This document shows, in pieces, positions 1-11,800 of a DNA stretch of 64,000 nt. This DNA comes from Platerodrilus igneus. Its lineage: Eukaryota > Arthropoda > Insecta > Coleoptera > Lycidae. The notes under the pieces were generated by a model that ran no database searches, was not told the origin of the DNA, and saw nothing but the letters and a program-made list of their open reading frames with translations. The translations under genes and the position numbers were made by a program. The stretch covers positions 372,001 to 436,000 of the forward strand of contig JARFIW010001369.1 of the NCBI GenBank assembly GCA_036346225.1, given 5' to 3'. Positions within the stretch are counted from its first letter, which is position 1; every line of letters starts with the position of its first letter.

Positions 1-900
1 ATGAATTTCTTTGCTATTTTTCGGGGTGTTAATAATTAAATGGTTCATGAATGGGTCTGGATCCACAAAACAAGGGTCAGATATACACAGATGAGTTCGG
101 AAAAGCCCAGAAACAACTTTAAATAAATGGTGATGGAGAAAATTTTAAAGCGTTGAGAATCAGAAGCTGTAAATATAACCCAGTTGGAATGGAGTGATTA
201 ACAAAAGGGACGATGTACATTGAAGCTACGAGTGCAGTAACCTTCAGGTAATTTATACTATTTTGTTTGAACTTTGATATTTTTGTGTGTGTTGAATAAC
301 TTTATAATTGATTTTTCTTTAAATGGACATTAGTGAAATTGTACTAACCATAAAATTTTAATTTTAACGTGAAATTCGCTTGTTTAAGTAGAAAGGGGTA
401 TTTAGTATTGATGTTCTGGATTATGATGAAAATTTGGGTATGTCTTTGAGCTCAATTAGACGAACCTGGTTAATTAACGTAAAGGGGTGGTAGATGCTCC
501 CTTTGTACTCAGACTCCGGTCTGCATATATTGTTATATTAATTAGTAGGCATCCTACAAGGACTTTAATTCTGGATGCACATTAAATGATAATAAAATTA
601 ATCTTGAAATTCTTTTTAAAACTGAAATTTATACTGAATTTTTAATTTGAAATTTTAATGTATTGTGAATATTGATGTAAATAGAGTTAACGTTGATGTT
701 TGTGGTAGGAATGTGTTTGTCTTTTTTTATGAATGAGGATGAAGGTTTAACTAGAGGAGCAGCCGAGGCGATTAACAGAAGAAAGTCAATGGACCAACAC
801 AGTTAAGGTAATGAATAGCTTTTTGTAGGATTCACAGCATTCTTTGGCATCCAATTCGTAGGGGCTCGATTCGAAAGCGTAGTACCCGGATTTTAGTGGA
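1..900. other. AT-rich DNA without recognised gene
   Basis: No coding or structured element recognised. A 12-bp direct repeat (GGATTCACAGCA) occurs at about 829 and 898, just before a TA microsatellite. The terminal COG5 exon was sought here on the minus strand and not found. Confidence 0.5.
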
Positions 901-907
901 TTCACAG

Positions 908-910
<3 letters not shown>

Positions 911-948
<38 letters not shown>
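911..948. repeat. (TA)n microsatellite
   Basis: Uninterrupted TA dinucleotides, ending just left of the inverted repeat that carries the tRNA-like sequence. Confidence 0.95.
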
Positions 949-955
<7 letters not shown>

Positions 956-956
956 G

Positions 957-1228
957 TATTAATAGATGAAATAATAACTTAGACTTTTATGCAAAGCCCA
1001 AATGATCATTTGAAATCGAGCTAGTAATTGAAAGATTTGTAAATTTTCCAATTATAGTCATCGGTCTCGGTGGCGTAATTGGTAAACGCACAGTTCTGGC
1101 AAAACTGAGTTGCAGGTTCAAATCCTGTCCAAGACCTTATATTTTCCTTCTTTCAATTACTAGCTCGATTTGAAATGATCATTTGGGCTTTGCATAAAAG
1201 TGTAAGTTATTATTTCATCTTATTAATT
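957..1228. repeat. Inverted repeat with tRNA-like loop
   Basis: Two arms of about 78 bp (957-1034 and 1149-1228) are reverse complements of each other with only a few mismatches. Both carry TGCAAAGCCCAAATGATCAT and CGAGCTAGTAATTGAAAG or their complements. The 114-bp loop contains the tRNA-like sequence 1064-1136. This could be a foldback/MITE-like element or an inverted duplication. Confidence 0.85.
1064..1136 (+). tRNA. tRNA-like sequence, anticodon GGC (Ala-type), possible pseudogene or mobile tRNA
   Basis: 73 nt that fold as a cloverleaf: acceptor GTCTCGG/CCAAGAC with one C-A mismatch, D stem GCGT/ACGC with GG in the loop, anticodon stem CAGTT/AACTG with loop CTGGCAA (anticodon GGC at 1098-1100), 4-nt variable loop, and T arm GCAGG-TTCAAAT-CCTGT. 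Pol III A box TGGCGTAATTGG and B box GGTTCAAATCC are near consensus, and TTTT follows at 1142. GGC is not the usual eukaryotic alanine anticodon (AGC is), and the D arm looks unlike insect alanine tRNAs. It may therefore be inactive or derived from another tRNA. Confidence 0.6.
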
Positions 1229-1256
1229 GTAATAAGTTAGTATTTATCAACTTACC

Positions 1257-1283
1257 TTGTGTAAAAAAAATTAAAAAAACTAC

Positions 1284-1325
<42 letters not shown>

Positions 1326-1353
1326 TAGTTTTTTAAAAAAAATTTTTTTTACA
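1257..1353. repeat. Palindrome around a (TA)n tract
   Basis: A left arm (TGTGTAAAAAAAATTAAAAA, then AACTACCTA) is mirrored on the right as TAGGTAGTTTTTTAAAAAA running to TTTACACA. They flank about 36 bp of TA repeats at 1288-1323. It forms one long perfect or near-perfect hairpin. Confidence 0.85.
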
Positions 1354-1368
1354 CATATGTATATAAAA

Positions 1369-2330
1369 TAAGATGTATCTGTAAATAAACTCTTATGAAA
1401 ATAATAAGAGCTTAGTTACTATACAAATCAGGCTAATATAATAAAATAATAATGCTATTGCTTTGTTAATGTGTTACGTGCCAAGGGTCACTTTAACATT
1501 TTATGTTAAGTTTTTTGATATACGGAAGTTTCCCGCCATAATTTTCAAATACGCGGTACGCGGGAACTTTTAAATGAACTGGGCGGTACTTCCGTATGTC
1601 ATGGGAGTGAGTTTGCGCAAGAGTGCATATCCCTATAGGGATATAGATATACTAGACAAGGGGTTGGGGTGACGCGCTGAATCGTGGCTTTTTACCTGAT
1701 ATCGTCGTGTTAAGTGCACGTTTCTATCTTTGGTAACGTATCGTTAGGGTTTACCTATGTAGTTCCTTCTCTAATTATCTTTTTGTTTGTCTACCTCTAC
1801 CTCCTTCCTGTCAAATCCCTACATAGGTAAGAATTGCCGCCACCTAAGGACTACCGAACTTCACGCCTGAGGAGGACTCATGATTACCTTGGCTAGCCGG
1901 TGCTGATTTGTACGCATTTGGTAGCGTCAGCGTATCATCTTTAATTCCGCCGGGAGGAGCCCGACTGGAGTGGTTAGAGGCCTACCGAGTGAAATTGCAG
2001 GCGGAAGCAGAATACCTGATGTGAGTAATCTTTTACTTATTTTTATTTTGTGCATGCCTTATTCGCGGTGTTAAAAATGTAGTAAAATTGCGTAGGATTG
2101 CGTAATATTGATGACATCATTGATAGTTGACGCGCCCTAAATCTGTATAAGAATAAGTGCAGCCAACTGCTGATAGTGTCTCTTAAACCACGCTACCGGT
2201 GTTGTAATTATCGAACTTTAAATTTTAACTACCGGTTGTCGTATAACAAATGGCTATACAACTATTAGCCTGATTTGTATAGTAACTAAGCTCTTATTAT
2301 TTTCATGAGTTTATTTACAGATACATCTTA
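1369..2330. mobile_element. TIR element of about 960 bp, class unknown
   Basis: Terminal inverted repeats of about 68 bp: TAAGATGTATCTGTAAATAA at the left end, its complement at the right end (2263-2330), continuing inward through GAGCTTAGTTACTATACAAA. The ends TA...TA would fit a TA target-site duplication. No transposase is encoded. Inside are smaller inverted repeats (1517-1537 with 1583-1602; 1750-1762 with 1818-1830) and an 18-bp perfect palindrome at about 1629. Confidence 0.75.
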
Positions 2331-2682
2331 GTATCAGTAGAATTGTTCAATTCATAACAGAAGATTTCATTTGTCGAGCGCTTACATTAATGCAAAGTCG
2401 ACTTCATTTGCAACATGTAAATTCGATCCTTTTACTATCTAATCACACCAAATCTGTCTCTTTGTAAATAACAAATTCATTTTGATATTGCTGTTATCGT
2501 TCAAATGTTGGGTTTTATTCAATGAATTAACAAGTAGAGCGTCTGTGACCATATCCTCATAGCACTTTTAAATTAAGGATTAATGCAATCATGACATTTA
2601 TTGTTCTGAATAATTCGTTAGTTGGCAATACGACCAAACCCAATCATACAAAATTAAAGATATTAAAACTATTGTATCATAC

Positions 2683-2892
2683 CTATCATTTTCAGATGGA
2701 TGCTCATCCAACCATTGTGACAATTTGTTAAGAGACCAAGATGCGTTTTGATGCGGGCTTGCTAAATCATTGCCCGCATATGAAAATAACAAAAGCAAAA
2801 CTGTACTGTGTGGCACTGAACTACCAGATCGTTGCTTATCAACTATTTCCTGTGGCGATAAAGTAATTAGTGATGCCATTGATTTTAATAAC
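2683..2892 (-). CDS. COG5: COG5 coding exon 12
   Basis: 210 nt after a CTTTTGTAG acceptor. LLKSMASLITLSPQEIV, then LSQWLDEHPSENDR and a GTATGA donor in phase 2. The tail matches the family's FSQWLDDHPSEKDR. The terminal exon was not found between 1 and 2680. Confidence 0.9.
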
Positions 2893-5800
2893 CTACAAAA
2901 GATGTAATTAACTGTTAGGAACACAAGATATATAGTAGTGTATTCTGTAAACAGTCTGTTAATTTTAACAAGTGTTATTATTTTTACCCAGACTGGTTTA
3001 TGCCATTAAAAATACATTCTTAAACCTTAGACGGTATTAATAACAAAAGTTTTCAATTAAAAATCTTGAAGAGAAGACTGTTCCGTGATTTACAAACTTC
3101 AACGAATAACGATTGTAACTTGTAAAGCCAGATGGAAAAGAAGAAAATTAATCGTAAATGGTTAAAATAAATGTTGATAGACCCTGTATAGTCTGATTTC
3201 ATGAATAGTTGTTCATTATGCATGATATTTAAATAAATTTGTAGTTTTATAAAGGATAATAAACTTAACTACGCAAAAGCATAGTTTTCTCTCTGTGTAA
3301 GATATATTTGAACGTAACTCAGGTACATAAATTTCAAAACCGTAAAAAAAATACAACAGATTTCAATGTTACGTATTTTTCACATACAATTATGAAAGCT
3401 TTTATAGACTGTTCATTAAAAATCATTCTATTTAATAATACACCGAAACAAATACAGCTAGAGTTTATAATGTAACAAGATAAGATAAAAATAAGGTTAT
3501 TCCAATGTGGTTAAATACAGAAAGGAGCCGGTGATTTAGACAAATCCTCAGTTATTAGGTGACAAAAAATCTAATCCAACGTTATCATAAAATACAATAT
3601 TACAATTTATCAATCGAGTTACATAAGGAAAAATTAAGCACATATTAAACCATAGGGAGTAATGCATCTTTCAAGTGTTTCAATACAAAAGCAATAGGGA
3701 TGTTATACAATGATGTAACCCCCCCGAAGTCCCGAAGAGTGGGAGAAAGCACAGGAGCTAGACAACTGTCAGAAAATAATTAATCAAATACTTGCGAACC
3801 AGTAGTCAAAAGACATGTAAAAGGTTATCATAGTTAAGGGAAGTCAAATAACCCCGTTCGCTGGGAAGTACAAAATAGCGTTTTTTCAGGATTTATCAAT
3901 TTTGCGTTTGCGTCCTATTTTACATGTCAAAAAAGTAAAAATTACCAAGATTTCCACGAAACAATGCATAGTGCAAGAGCGTCAGCAATGTTCGTAAATG
4001 CATTAACAATACGAAGAAACAAGGTAGAGGTGGTTTCAAGAAATATACATGAAACCTTATAAAATATCTTATATGCCCAGGAACGTCCTAGAACGAAATT
4101 GGAACTTCAAGTCGGCGCGGTTTCGCAGTGCGTGATGTATTTTTTTAAATATTTGTGCGCAAAGTTTATAAAATTAAATCGAGAACTGTCAAAAACGGGT
4201 TTTGAAGGCCGTTGAAGGTGGCCAAATCGATAATGTCAAAATCTAATATGAGACAATTACTTTCATAAGTTGTAAAATAAAACACTACACCATGCATAAT
4301 ATATATTTTTATTCTACAAAATAAATTAGGAATATAAAAACGCATCGATTTTTAATATAGACGGTCTATATTTAAAGAAAAATAGTTAAATTTATTTGAT
4401 GGAAACGAACGGAACACGACCGAATAGTTACAATTGTTCATGAAATTTGCATAATATTTCGTAAGCACATAAATAGCACAAACGAGATTGTCATATTTGT
4501 CAATGCGCTAGCGAATCTAAATTACATGAGCGTCGTTACGGGTTCGATGCACGAGGGAATTTTATTTTCAGCATTTTAAAAGATAAGTAAATTTGACTAA
4601 CAAAAGTGTATTTGTTTTATGACGTTGAGATAAATTTTGATTTTAATATCCACATCAGAAAAAATTGTTGAATCAATGGAGGCAATTATTTTACCATTTT
4701 CATAAATTATATGCTCGTAATTTTGCTTTTTTGGGTGGTTACTCAAGAAAAAGTTGCAAAGGGGACAATGCTGCCTCAAAACCATTTTAAAACTAATTTT
4801 AAATACTCCGATTAAACCATATCACGAAAATGGAAGTCCTCTGAGAGGTGCCCGATATGTATGGGGAATGAGTGAACACTTCTTTACTGTTTTTCAAAAT
4901 ATTCTCCATGATGATTGATACACTTTTGCATACATTGGAACCGATTTTCATAGCATTTTTCAGTTCCATTTTCTGAGCGATTGTCAAATTATGTGGGATC
5001 CGATGCACACATAGCTTTTTCTCGGCTAAATGTTAATGTAATATCAAATGTACACATGTCATACTAATGCCTAGGAATGCCCGAATTTCAAGATAAGTCA
5101 CATGACGATCTTGTATTATCAATTTGCGCACAGCATCGATGTTTACCGGCACAACAGCCAATTTTGGACGACCTTCTTTAGATTCATCTGCTAGCAAACT
5201 ACAACCACGATTGAATTCACTACACTAACGATATACAGTGATTTTAGTTGGAGCTTCTTCCCCAAAAATCGAAATAAGTTGATTCAAGCACTGTTGTGGA
5301 GATAATCCGCGTCGGAAATTGTAAAAAATCATCGTACGAAAATGTTCACGAGTTAGTTCCATTTTTTGGCCAAGACGAAATTTTCAACTCAATCAAAACA
5401 AAACAAATATTGTTCAGATGTTACAAGTATGTATACTGTCAAAAATATCAAAATTTAGGTTAGAAACGTCAGATCACACCTAGCAACACTAGTGTTGTCA
5501 GTTCCCGATATATATCGAGCACCCCATGTAATGCAACCTTTTCAAACTAGCATGATTATGCTGTGGTTTTTGCTTGCAGATTTCTGTAATTTGTTGCAGT
5601 TATTAGAGTGCCGAACTAAAAACGATAATTACGAAAAGTACTTTTAGCAATGTCTAGAAGGGGTGCTGTGGCGAAAGAGTGCTGGGCAAAAGGTAACCAC
5701 TGCGAAAGGAGACTAGGGGCGAAAGCGCGTCGGGCATAAAAGGGCGCTGGGGGTAGAAGGGGCAGAGGCAAATGTGGGTTGGAGATGAATAGGTCAGGGT

Positions 5801-8800
5801 GAAAAGAGTCTGGACGTGAAAGGCTGGGGTGAAAGAGGGCTGTGACAAAATAAGTCACTCCCGCCCTTTGTACATGTAAAGGGTGTTTCAATAAGAACGC
5901 AAGATTTCAGTGTTCAATAAAACATGGTTTTCTGTAGCAAAGTATTGAAACATTTATTGATTTAGAAAATATACATTTGGGAATTATGTATGAAACAAAA
6001 TACCTTGTAAATGGCCGCCGCGGCTTTGCTGGCATATGCATACTCTTTTGACGAAATATTCAATAACTTTATTGAGTACATATGGTGGTATTTCGGCTTT
6101 CAATGCTTGGATGGTTGCAGGCTTATTGGCATAAACCTGTGACTTCAGATAACCCTACAGCCAGAAGTCTAAAGGCGTTAAATCGCAAGAGCGTGGAGGT
6201 CAATTCTGGTCACCAAATCGGGAAATGACACGACCAGGAGCAAAGTTGTGCAAGATCGTCAATGTTTCACGGGCAGTATGACATGTGGCATCGTCCTGCT
6301 GAAACCACATGTCGTCAAGATCAATAGCTTCCAAATGAGGCACAAGAAACTGTGTTATAATAGCATGATAACGTTCGCCATTCACTGTTTACTGCATTTC
6401 CTTGTTCGTTTTCGAAGGAAAACGGTTCAATTATTCCTCCAGACCATAATGCACACCATACAGTGACCCATTGTGGATGCATTGCTTTCTGATAACTCAT
6501 TCGTGGATTTTCTAAGCCCCAAATGCGACAGTTTTGCCTATTAACGAAGCCATTGAGGTGAAAATGGGCCTCATCACTGAAAATGATTTTGTTTGCAAAA
6601 TCAGCAGGTTGCTCAAGGATCCAACTGGTGAATTCTCTTCGCTGGACATGGTCTCTTGGCAGAAGTTGTTGAGTCAGTTGAATTTTGTAGGCATGCAGCT
6701 GTAAATCTTTCGTCAGAATTCGCTGAAGAGTGCCTGTTGAAATGGCCTTTGTCACACTCTCGTGAACTGCCATAATGTTTTGTTTTGAACGACCTCTACG
6801 AGCTCGTATCATGTGTTTCACATCACTAACTGAACCAGTACTTTCGAATTTTTTGATTATTCTTTATTATTCTTTATTTCGACCGAATATTGGTCGCACT
6901 GTACGAATAGTGGCAATTAAACTTTCACCATTTTGATAATAATTTTTGACAATCAGGACGCGTTGTTCTACGATGTAATGCTCCATGTTTACTAACTCCC
7001 ATCTGTCAACTTCCGATCTGTCATGTCATAATCATGTGACATTATACTGTCAAACGTGGCACACAATTCAAATCTTGCGCTCTTATTGATACACCCTTTA
7101 CTTCTCGATTAAATGGACACATTGCAGCTTCCCCCTAGGAATCCGACAATCATTTGCTAAATTGTTTCCTTTTCCTCATTTTAAACTATTTTTATCAATT
7201 CCCAATGCTTTAAAATCAACACACAAAATTTCAATCGATGACGTTGTTAAAACGACTTTTTATTGATAGTCGCAGCTCCAGAAGAACACAATATTCGATT
7301 AACTATATTAGAAACTGTTGATAAATTTGACATTGACTGAAAAACTCATTGTTGGTTAATTTGGATGCTTTTAAGGCTAAGGCAATATCGATAAATTTTT
7401 TCAAAATTTGCCTCTGTTGATTATATCTATTGTTCTTTAAATTGACTATTTCTGCTATCCGTATTAGAAGAAAGATGTTGCCAACATTCTTCTAGCATTT
7501 ACATTCGAATTTGCATGTTGACGAAAGTTTCCGAGGTTTGGCTATGTAAGTTGGTATATTTTCATTCTCCAGCTGTATTCGAAATGAGATCCTATGTTGT
7601 TGAATAGGACATAAATGATTTTCCAATAATTTGTACAAATTCGATATACGTTTTAGTAGATGGGTCAATTGGAGTAGTTAGAGCAAACATGATATTATAT
7701 GTCTCACAATCAATATTATGAATTAGTTGTTTTACGCTTTTGTTTGGATTACACAACCAATTTTCCAACCGCTTCCTTATCGACTAAATGTTTTTTATTG
7801 GCATCAAACGCTTAAAAAGAGGATACATATTTACTGGCATGGATTTTGTTAAAAGTAGTCCTTTCGGGATCTCAACTTGTTGATCTTGAAGTTTTGTATT
7901 TTTATCGGCTTGGTTTTGATAATTGATGTAAGTACTTGTACTACTTGAAGTTCAGGCATTTTTTTTTAATTTTTTTATCCTCATCGTCAAAATTGTTGTT
8001 ACTTTTATAAATATTATATTAAATACTTGTAGATAAAAACTATCTAATTGCATGATATTCACGATCTATTATATTTTTATTCCCAACACTACTATAACTA
8101 ATAGAAGACTACCACCACATGCAAAAAATTATGTTGCACTTGGACACTTAAAAGTCTAAGTCGATCCAGACACACATGTTTTGAATTTGAACTACTTTAT
8201 AACAAGACACTAACATTAAAAATTTTCTGCCACGTTAAATTCAACCGCTTTCTACAGAATACACCACATTTATTTACCTGTAAGGTTTTCCCAAATCAGC
8301 TATGTATGGACATAAAACTTTCAGAGTGTTTTCTAGAAATATATAGTCAACTTGAAGTCTTAATCGCCCACCTTGTGATATAGGCCGCAACAATGATGAA
8401 TGACGAACTAGTAAGTCAATACATCGGACCACTATTTCATTATACCTTAAACAAACACAACTTAGAAAAATTTTAAATTCATTATACATACTTTGTACCG
8501 AGAACTTCTTTATTTTCAAATGGTATTAAATAGGTATGGTTTATCCTCAGTATAAATTGCGTTAATTCACGCATGTATGGACTACAAGCATTCCTATTAA
8601 TTGGTGGTTGCAATTTTACCCAATCTTGCTCTAAATGAATTGTTACGATTATAGTTTCTATAGTTGAGTTAATCGAAGCTAAAAAATTACAAACAATAAT
8701 TCAGAATTAAGATACAAAAAAAATATATTATAATATTTTTTAATATATTAAAAACTACTTTACAGACTAACCTCACGTTTGGGCCAACCATTTGGCCCCA

Positions 8801-11800
8801 CCTAGGTCTCCTTGTTTAAAATCTGTACAGTCTTATCATTTCCATCAGTTATCAATCCAGAACTCTCTATAAAATCAATCCCTACGATAAAGTCTAAAAA
8901 TAACCCTTTGCTATCAAAAACTCAGCATCCCCAAGTCTCTCATCGCATACTGAAATCTGTACACTAACTGCTCTATTAATCGTCGATAATCTCTTATTCA
9001 TCGCTGACCACAAGTTTATTCCCTTAATGTTAAATATACGCCCTTTTAATATCCCGATGTGTCTCAAAACTAAATCTTCCCTTATTAAAGACAACTGTGA
9101 CCCCGTGTCCACCAATGCAACATATAAACTACCTTCCAGCTGAACATAAATGAAAGGTAAATTCCTATTACTAACCTTATTATCTAATTACTCATTTAAA
9201 TTACTATCTACAATTGTACCTAAAACTACCCTATCTAAATCTAAATAAATCAGTGTTTTTTTTTCTCATTTGGTTCCTCATGAACCTGTGCAATTTCAAT
9301 CTTGTCCTCTTGTTCCCCAGTCGTTCCTGTCACAATATGATGTACCTTAGCATCCCTATCTGTCCTGTTGTTGTTCTCCTTCACGCCCCCCCCCCAATTT
9401 TATCATTTTCAGGTCTTTGTGTCCGTTCTTGGTATCTGTGGTTGTAGTCCCACTGTGGATAATGTCCCCTGTTTCTATCGTAATTCTGGTTCTGTCTGTT
9501 TCTGTAATATCCTTGTCCCCAATTATTCCATGTCCTCTGGTTTGTGTATTCGTAACTGTTCTCTGGTCTATGCCCGATGCCATTCTGTCCCCCTCTGCTC
9601 TGTCTATCACCGTTCCTGTTCTCATAGTTCCCCCTGTTCTGTTCTAGTGCACGTGCTAAGTCATAGTTCCTTATGATCTCTAAAAATTCCCTAAGTGTCT
9701 TGATATTTTGTATAGCGACTGCTCTTGTTACTCCTGCCTCCATGTGTCTCGATAAAAGTTGTACTATTTCCTCCTCCCTTAATTTCGGTGTTAGGTGTTG
9801 TGCCTGGTTGTACTTGTCAATTGTATAATCTTCCCTTGTCCCGTAGACAGCCTGATAGTGTCCAATAATCAAATTAGTTCGAATATTTGTCTGATGCATG
9901 TGTCCCCAGTATTGTTCCATAAATAGTATTCTAAATTCTGAATAAGTCGCATATTGATGTCGTATGATGTCGTGCCATTTCTCTGCGTTACCCACTAGTG
10001 CTGCGCTAACTATCTGTAATTTTGTCCGTTCCATTTCGTTGTCCACTAGTTCGTCAAGTTTCGTCAAGAATTCCATAGGATGTTCCCGTTGTTTCCCCTC
10101 AAATTTCGGCATAGTTTCTTTTCCTAATTTGTAATGTAGTCCTTGATCACATCCCATTCTTCCCCTTTCTATCCCGTTTACCATGTCTCGTATTTCCCTA
10201 ACGTTTCCGTCCATTCCACTAAATCTCTCAGTCATCGTATCCCCCAGTCTTGTTGTAGTTCATTCCAATTCATCAGTCATATCCGTATTTGCTCGTATTT
10301 GTCCCTGTAATTCCATTTTTGTGGCCCCGTTGTCCTCCCTGTTCTGCCTGATAATTTCCCGCATATTCCTGTAATTCTCCCCATGTTTCCTATCAATGTC
10401 CTTTAGCTCTCCTTGTAAGTCTGTCATCACTCCATACGGTTTTCAACTTCTTGTCTCAATTCAGCCCTAAATATTTTTTAATTCGTTTCCATCATTGTCC
10501 TAATTCCCTCAACCTAGGTCTCCATTGTCTTAAGTCTGACTCGTAATTTCTTCTTAACCTCCGACAAGGACCCTCTAACCTCTTCCTGCGATTTCCTAAG
10601 CTCAAGTCCAACCTCTTCCTGAGATTTGTTAAACTCCAGTCTAACCTCGTCCTGTGAGTTCGGAATTTCTCTCAAAAACTGCATGATACCTTGCATGTCC
10701 CCAGTGTTCTCTGTCTCTCTAATCCGTCCGACCTGTTTTTCCACGTCCGGCTTAATTACAACTACTTCCGGCTCCACACACACACCTGCTCGTCTTCCTG
10801 TCTGTCACCTGCAGCAACCATCCCCTGCTCCGTCCGTCCCCTAGCTGCGGCTTCCACTCCATAGATTCTCCCTGACCTTGTTGCAAAGCGATCTTCCTCC
10901 GACAATATTCTTTAATCCCTAAAATCAATAAATATAAATAGAAACCACAGGCCCCACCTGAATCCTTTTACCTTCACCCCTTTTTAAACACAATACCTCA
11001 AATTTGGCCCTTTATTCCACTTCGTGCCCCACGTTGGGATTGCCAAGTTATAATATTTTTTATTATATTAAAAACTACTTTACAGACTAACCTCATGTTT
11101 GGGCCAGCCAGGGTTATAAGGGAAGAATCAATATATTTCCGGCTCACAAAATTTTCAGGAATCGTTACGAAATAGACACATAGGTTTTAAACTTAGTTGA
11201 AACCACTAAACGTTCAATAAAGCGCCAAATTGTTATGTAGTGTATTAAACGTGTCTACTATATGCAGCCCACCTACAGGTAATTATAATTTGACAAAAAA
11301 AATTTTTGAAAGAAAATTAAATATTTTATTTCCTCGGCATATGAGCTGTAAAATCGCAGGGTAAATCATTTTGAAAAAAAAAAGAAAACCCTGTACTATT
11401 TATCGTGGGTTCAATGATAAATAGTACACCTTTAAAATAACACCAAATATAATATGTTCGTGTCAATTTCGATAGCCTCTCACAACACCGGTATAATTGT
11501 TACTGCCAACTGCCTTGAGCGTGCTCTAACCTTAGATTTAAGGTATCATTTTTTTTTATATTTCAGATTACACAAGAAAATATGTGGAATGCTGTTTTAA
11601 ATCAATTTAAAAATATGAATTTGATACAAGAGTTACCGGTAAATATTCCAGAAGGTAAGAAAATCTTCTACAGAACATGCGGCTGCAAATTTTGGATGTA
11701 CCTAGAGATAAAGCTGGGTTATATTTGGGATCCAAATGGAATTTGATTTAAAAATTGTTTTTAGGTTCACAACTAATATAATAATTAACAGAAAATGGAT

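Larger units (their letters stand above)
8728..11110 (-). mobile_element. Gypsy-type gag-protease cassette with short terminal direct repeats
   Basis: A 63-bp direct repeat (60/63 identical) bounds the region at 8728-8790 and 11048-11110. Just inside the high-coordinate copy, on the minus strand, lies a primer-binding-like site whose CCCAACGTGGGGC matches the 3' end of insect tRNA-Lys (11026-11045). Downstream come gag and an aspartic protease, but no reverse transcriptase or integrase. It is either a deletion derivative with LTR remnants or a TRIM-like non-autonomous element in the COG5 intron between exons 10 and 9. Confidence 0.65.

Noticed and set aside
9214..9676. Plus-strand open frames across the Gypsy gag tail
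   Set aside because: Antisense of the Arg/Asn/Gly-rich gag C-terminus; composition is explained by that.
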